DNA from: Stictocephala bisonia
Lineage: Eukaryota > Arthropoda > Insecta > Hemiptera > Membracidae
Direction: 5' to 3'
Assembly: GCA_035578905.1 (NCBI GenBank)
Contig: JAQJVL010000427.1
Span: forward strand, 407,501-471,500
DNA length: 64,000 nucleotides
In this document: positions 60,273-64,000 of the stretch, in pieces
Layout of the letters: each line of letters starts with the position of its first letter
Numbering within the stretch: position 1 is the stretch's first letter
Position numbers and translations under genes: made by a program
Notes under the pieces: model-generated
The model's database searches: none
What the model saw: the letters and a program-made list of their open reading frames with translations, nothing else
What the model was told of the DNA's origin: nothing

Positions 60273-61134
60273 ATCCAACTATTGTACAGTATAAATATGT
60301 TATATAGCCGAATGTCTTATTGGATTTGTATATAATATATCACGCATTGTATCTACAGTAATATTAGGTTCTCTGCAAATAATACTAGGCTACGTACCTT
60401 AAAATAATTACTGTAGGGTACGAACATTAAATATATTATAAACTCGGTTTTGGTAAATTTTTTGCACGATTTTCTAAAGTACATTTGTGAACGTAACTAA
60501 CTCAATTTTAAGTGTTCTTATGTCATTTGGCATTTGGTAACTATTATATTTAATGACAACAATAATTATGCTTTAACATTAAATAAGTCAAAGTTATTTC
60601 AAAGATTAAAAGTTATTTTTGAAGTATTATTCGTACGATAAAAAAATAGTTATATTATGTTTAGTTGGCCCAATTAGGTTTATACAACTAAAACTATCGT
60701 ACCAACAGAATCTAAAAGCTCTAATAGATAAATAATCAATTCAAACTCCGATGTTGATTCCTTTAATGTAAACATACTATATTGCTAACTTATTATGACT
60801 TATAATACAAATTTATGAAAATAAAACTCAATGCAAATATTAGAGATGATTAATATTCAACTTTTCAAAATGGAATTTAAAAAAATGTTCCTACTAATTT
60901 TAATTAAGTATCTTAAAACTTTAAGAAAAGTTTATTTTAAAAATGTTTCTGAAACCAAGTTGGCCGAAATAGAACAAGAAACAGTTCAAAAAATGGCAGC
61001 AAGAATTTTTGCTATATTATAATTAATGCTTATTTTAACTAGGTGACTCTATAGATGACACAAAGATGCAGTATTACAAACGATACTACATTTCTTCCGA
61101 GTCATCCCATTACCCTGTTACCTGCGCACATTGC
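60273..61134. other. AT-rich intergenic DNA
   Basis: No gene. A 63-codon Lys-rich frame at 60831-61022 is AT-biased and has no recognised similarity. Confidence 0.35.
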
Positions 61135-61255
61135 AAAACCCACCCATCTCATACACACACAGTGGTAGTAACCCACCCACTAACCTATAATGCACAGTGG
61201 TACTGAGGTACTGGCCTACTCGGCCTCCCATAATATTGACCCACCTCGCTGAATA
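61135..61255. repeat. 36-bp minisatellite family, locus 6 (degenerate, reverse)
   Basis: About three diverged units (acccacccatctcatacaca, cagtggtagtaacccaccca, atattgacccacct). The oldest-looking member of the family in the window. Confidence 0.65.
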
Positions 61256-61964
61256 TTCTTGAAACATTATGTTGGAAAAATGTATCCTACATACATGAGG
61301 ATTGTTTTTAGCCGTTTATTATTGTTTAAACTTTGTCTTTAATCAAACAGTACTAAAGACAAAATAATGTTATAATACGAATAGTTTCTTATATCCCACA
61401 GACAAGACATATAACAGAAGCTTAAAATAATAAAGTACCCTTCTAGCATTAAAACAATTTAGTAGTAAAAGTGATAGTAATTAAAAGTGAATCGCAACTT
61501 ATTATTATTAATAGTAACAAAGACTACACTATGCAACCATTAGTAGACCAATCGTACGTAATAGGCCTCTGCAGAGTACCTAGATGAGTTACAGAGGCCT
61601 GCACTGCTAGCTAATGTGAACTGCAGGTTATTGAGGCCAGCTTATTTCCCAGTGGCCCAATTAGTAACGGGAACCTTCATCACAGTCGTATATGGTGATT
61701 GGTGTAGGCGTAATAGTTAGGTGACAGCCATTTATCAACTGTTTCTTATGTGTGAGCTATAATTAGCTATACAGTTACAGTCAATGATATATGATGGGAG
61801 TATCTCATCATGCATGAAATGAAAAGTACCGTAAAACACATGCAGGATAATTACATATTGTAGATGATTGATTTAGTATGCACTGGTCTCCATCCACCTG
61901 GGGTAAACGCAACATGTTTATTGTAAACACGTTATCCATCTGAATAATTGTATGATATAACGTA
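61256..61964. other. Intergenic DNA
   Basis: No gene. A unique GC-richer block at about 61550-61770 carries cagaggcctgcactgc, related in inverted form to ggcctctgcag nearby. Possible regulatory DNA. Confidence 0.3.
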
Positions 61965-62145
61965 CGAGGCGTGTTTTTTAAATAAGTACCTATTTGGAAT
62001 TCCACCACTGTAGCGCTGCGGCCGGCATTCAGCGCATGCGTGCTGGGTACTACTATCTATTAGCGAGCCACAGCCGCCGTTACGGATCTATTCGACTGTA
62101 TTTAAGGTCACTTATGACTGTTTAAAATTCCTCCTCCGATTAAAA

Positions 62146-62237
62146 ATGCCACCGACCGTGAATTATGCGCTGTGTACATTTTTATAACGCTAAGGGTGTG
62201 GAAGCAGGTGATACTCATCGTGAGTCTGTTACAGTGA
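62146..62237 (+). pseudogene. Mariner transposase N-terminal fragment (plus copy)
   Basis: Starts MPPTVN at 62146. After a frameshift it reads R-V-F-NAKGVEAGDTHRE, which fits the N-terminal helix-turn-helix region of mariner transposases (a pattern like RFLNAKGVKAAEIHR). The similarity ends after about 30 codons. It aligns codon by codon with the opposite-strand copy starting at 62727. Not functional. Confidence 0.6.
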
Positions 62238-62330
62238 CAATAAATTTGGTTTTAAAAATCATAACCATCATGATTCTAATGATCTAGGAATGTGAGAGAA
62301 TTGGTTAAACATTTTTTGTGTGATTCTTAT

Positions 62331-62727
62331 CAAACGTTTGTTTTTTTGATTCTCCGTCAGCATTTTGGGAACCTACCGTAAGCATGACGTTCTGTACTTC
62401 AAAAAGTCTGTCACAATTTCAGTAATCACACTTCTTGACACTTGAAGTCACAATACATAATGATGCACTTGTAATGCGTCTGTTTTCTCTGACTTTTTCC
62501 ATCAACCTTTTGCACCAAGTCATTAGTAATGAGTGAAGGTTTCCGACTTTGTTCATCATCATGCACATTCGCACAACCTTAAAAGCTCCCGCCCATTTCT
62601 ATACCATCCCATCACGTATTCTGTTTTTTTCAATAAACTTCACAGATCTCTCGATGAATGTTGGCTGCTTTCATGCCTTAATCTTTACAAAAACTTATCA
62701 CATTATGTACTTTACAATTGGCGGCAT
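62331..62727 (-). pseudogene. Mariner transposase fragment (minus copy)
   Basis: Starts MPP at 62727 and, over several frameshifts and stops, gives KAANIHREICEVY, DGMV, KWAGAFK, NDLVQKVDG, VRENRRITSASL, VTDFLKYRTSCLR and VPKMLTENQKNKRL. These follow in the order expected for the DNA-binding half of a mariner transposase, roughly its first 130 residues. A weak continuation resembling the first catalytic motif region (IVT-TDS-VS) may extend to about 62200. The catalytic second half and the 3' end are missing. Confidence 0.75.
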
Positions 62728-62906
62728 TTTTAATAAGAGGAGGAATTTTAAACAGTCATAAGCGACCTTAAGTACAGTCATATAGGACCGTAACGGAGGC
62801 TGTATCTATCAAAAGATAGTAGTATCTAGCACGCATGCGCTGGACACCGACTGCAGCCCAACAGAGGCGGGATTCCAAACGGTACTTACTTTAAAAACAC
62901 GCCTCG

Positions 62907-64000
62907 AATATAACAATGAAATGATTGTCATAAAACAAACTTTACTATTGTGGTGCCATATAATTTTTATAACTCAAAATAGTAAAATAATAATATCTAA
63001 TGAAGCGCTCACTTCCAATAATAATAACATAAAAAGTTAAAGCTGGTAGTAATACGACACATACAAATATTATGCCACAGAATAGAAGATAGTTGCTCAT
63101 AATGATGTGATAATCAATGGGAAATAGTTACAGAGTCTTAGGCCATTATAAGAAAAACAGTTCTGATTACAGGTTTTTTGTGTGAGGGAAGTGATATGCT
63201 TCATATCTTTCGAATGTTGTATATTAAAAATGTTTATTTTTACATGTCCTCCAACTAGGCATTTTTTAAAAATATTTAGGTCATAAATATAGTTTCTTTA
63301 ATGTGATACTTCAGGAATCTCTAAGACATTTTTATTTATAATTAGATTTGTATTTGTTTAACCAAATAAAATCTAGGACAGTAAGATGGAGTTTGCTCGT
63401 ACGTAACAAAAACCAAAGACCTTTTCTTAAAAATACGGCCTAACCTACTCTGTACACTGGTGGTCCTTAGCATGCTAAATTTACTAATTCTATATGATCT
63501 ATATCAAAGCTGTGGACATGACATCCACAAAACACCTTAATTTCTGGGCTGTTTTTTTTTTTTTTGGTGTGGATGAGTTTTGTGTGGCTATAATGTAAAG
63601 TGATAAAATTAGGTTAAATATTTTACGTTTTATAAAACTAATTGTAGTTCTTAAGAGCAGTTTTAAAAAATTAAACATAAAATATGTATTAAAAATAAAA
63701 TAATTTCAGATAATTTCTTATTTAAAATTGTCTTGACTCAAGTAGTTGGTTATGACAGTTACACGAGTAATGCCTGGAGTCATGCAATATTTCAATTGGT
63801 AATTGCAGCGAGTAGTAGTCGGAAGTCCAGTAATTATGAGCTATGCTTTACATGCCGTTATCTGATCTACAAGGAACTTAGTCAGCCTGTTCCCACTGAA
63901 CAGTGAGTCGTACAATTACTTTATAACTACCTACAGTGATGCTAGTTATCTATGTAGTTAGATAATCTATTTTTAACATTCTTTGAACGTAAATCCTAAT
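62907..64000. other. AT-rich intergenic DNA
   Basis: No gene. A unique, slightly GC-richer block at about 63765-63920 has a GATA-type ttatctgatc and two homeodomain-type cores and may be regulatory. A run of 13 T lies near 63552-63564. Confidence 0.35.

Larger units (their letters stand above)
61965..62906. mobile_element. Rearranged mariner element with two inverted 5' ends
   Basis: Bounded by cgaggcgtgttttt (61965) and its complement aaaaacacgcctcg (ending 62906), the kind of terminal repeat seen in mariner elements. The inverted similarity does not stop after the usual 30 bp but continues for about 180 bp (shared agcgcatgcgtgct, ccgttacgg, tatgactgtttaaaattcct). It goes on into an ATGCC start codon on each strand. 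Each end therefore carries a 5' leader and the beginning of a transposase, reading inward. A TA flanks the left end. The right flank (aata) does not show a clean TA. Confidence 0.8.

Overview
The window looks like nuclear DNA from an insect, most likely a hemimetabolous one with a large, AT-rich and repeat-laden genome. I cannot name the species. Three things support this: one intact long Toll-family receptor of clear insect type, decayed insect-type transposons (mariner, non-LTR and tRNA-derived SINE remnants, many MITE-like elements), and long intergenic tracts full of minisatellites. There are no bacterial operons, rRNA genes, functional tRNA genes or CRISPR arrays.

Layout. 1-14.9 kb: AT-rich intergenic DNA with five different tandem arrays (42, 89, 25, 119 and 36 bp units), a 96-bp near-perfect palindrome set into the 25-bp array, and a nested transposon block at 10.7-11.9 kb. 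A 33-bp sequence at 13.5 kb resembles the last TIR box of the Toll gene. 14.9-18.8 kb, minus strand: the only convincing intact gene, a single-exon 1279-residue receptor of the Tollo/Toll-8 type, with a TATA box and GC-rich leader up to about 19.3 kb. 19.3-46 kb: a gene desert upstream of Toll. It holds a 1-kb inverted repeat (21.4-22.4 kb), a GATA-site cluster (24.9-25.0 kb), SINE and MITE copies, the 3' end of a non-LTR retrotransposon expanded into a 105-bp tandem array (37.7-38.3 kb), and a GC-rich candidate exon with a consensus splice donor at 40.9 kb. 46.7-50.9 kb: a 4.2-kb satellite made of two alternating related monomers. 51-64 kb: more desert with three further blocks of the 36-bp minisatellite, a second copy of a MITE carrying a telomere-like tract, and a rearranged mariner element (62.0-62.9 kb) built from two 5' ends in inverted orientation.

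How it fits together. One developmental or immune receptor gene sits in a large repeat-filled desert, as is common for insect long Tolls. The unique, GC-richer patches upstream of the gene are the best candidates for regulatory DNA. The rest is mostly repeat biology: the 36-bp family recurs at six loci on both strands, two MITE families each occur twice, and several inverted repeats could form hairpins if transcribed. All identities come from reading the sequence; no alignment or database search was run.
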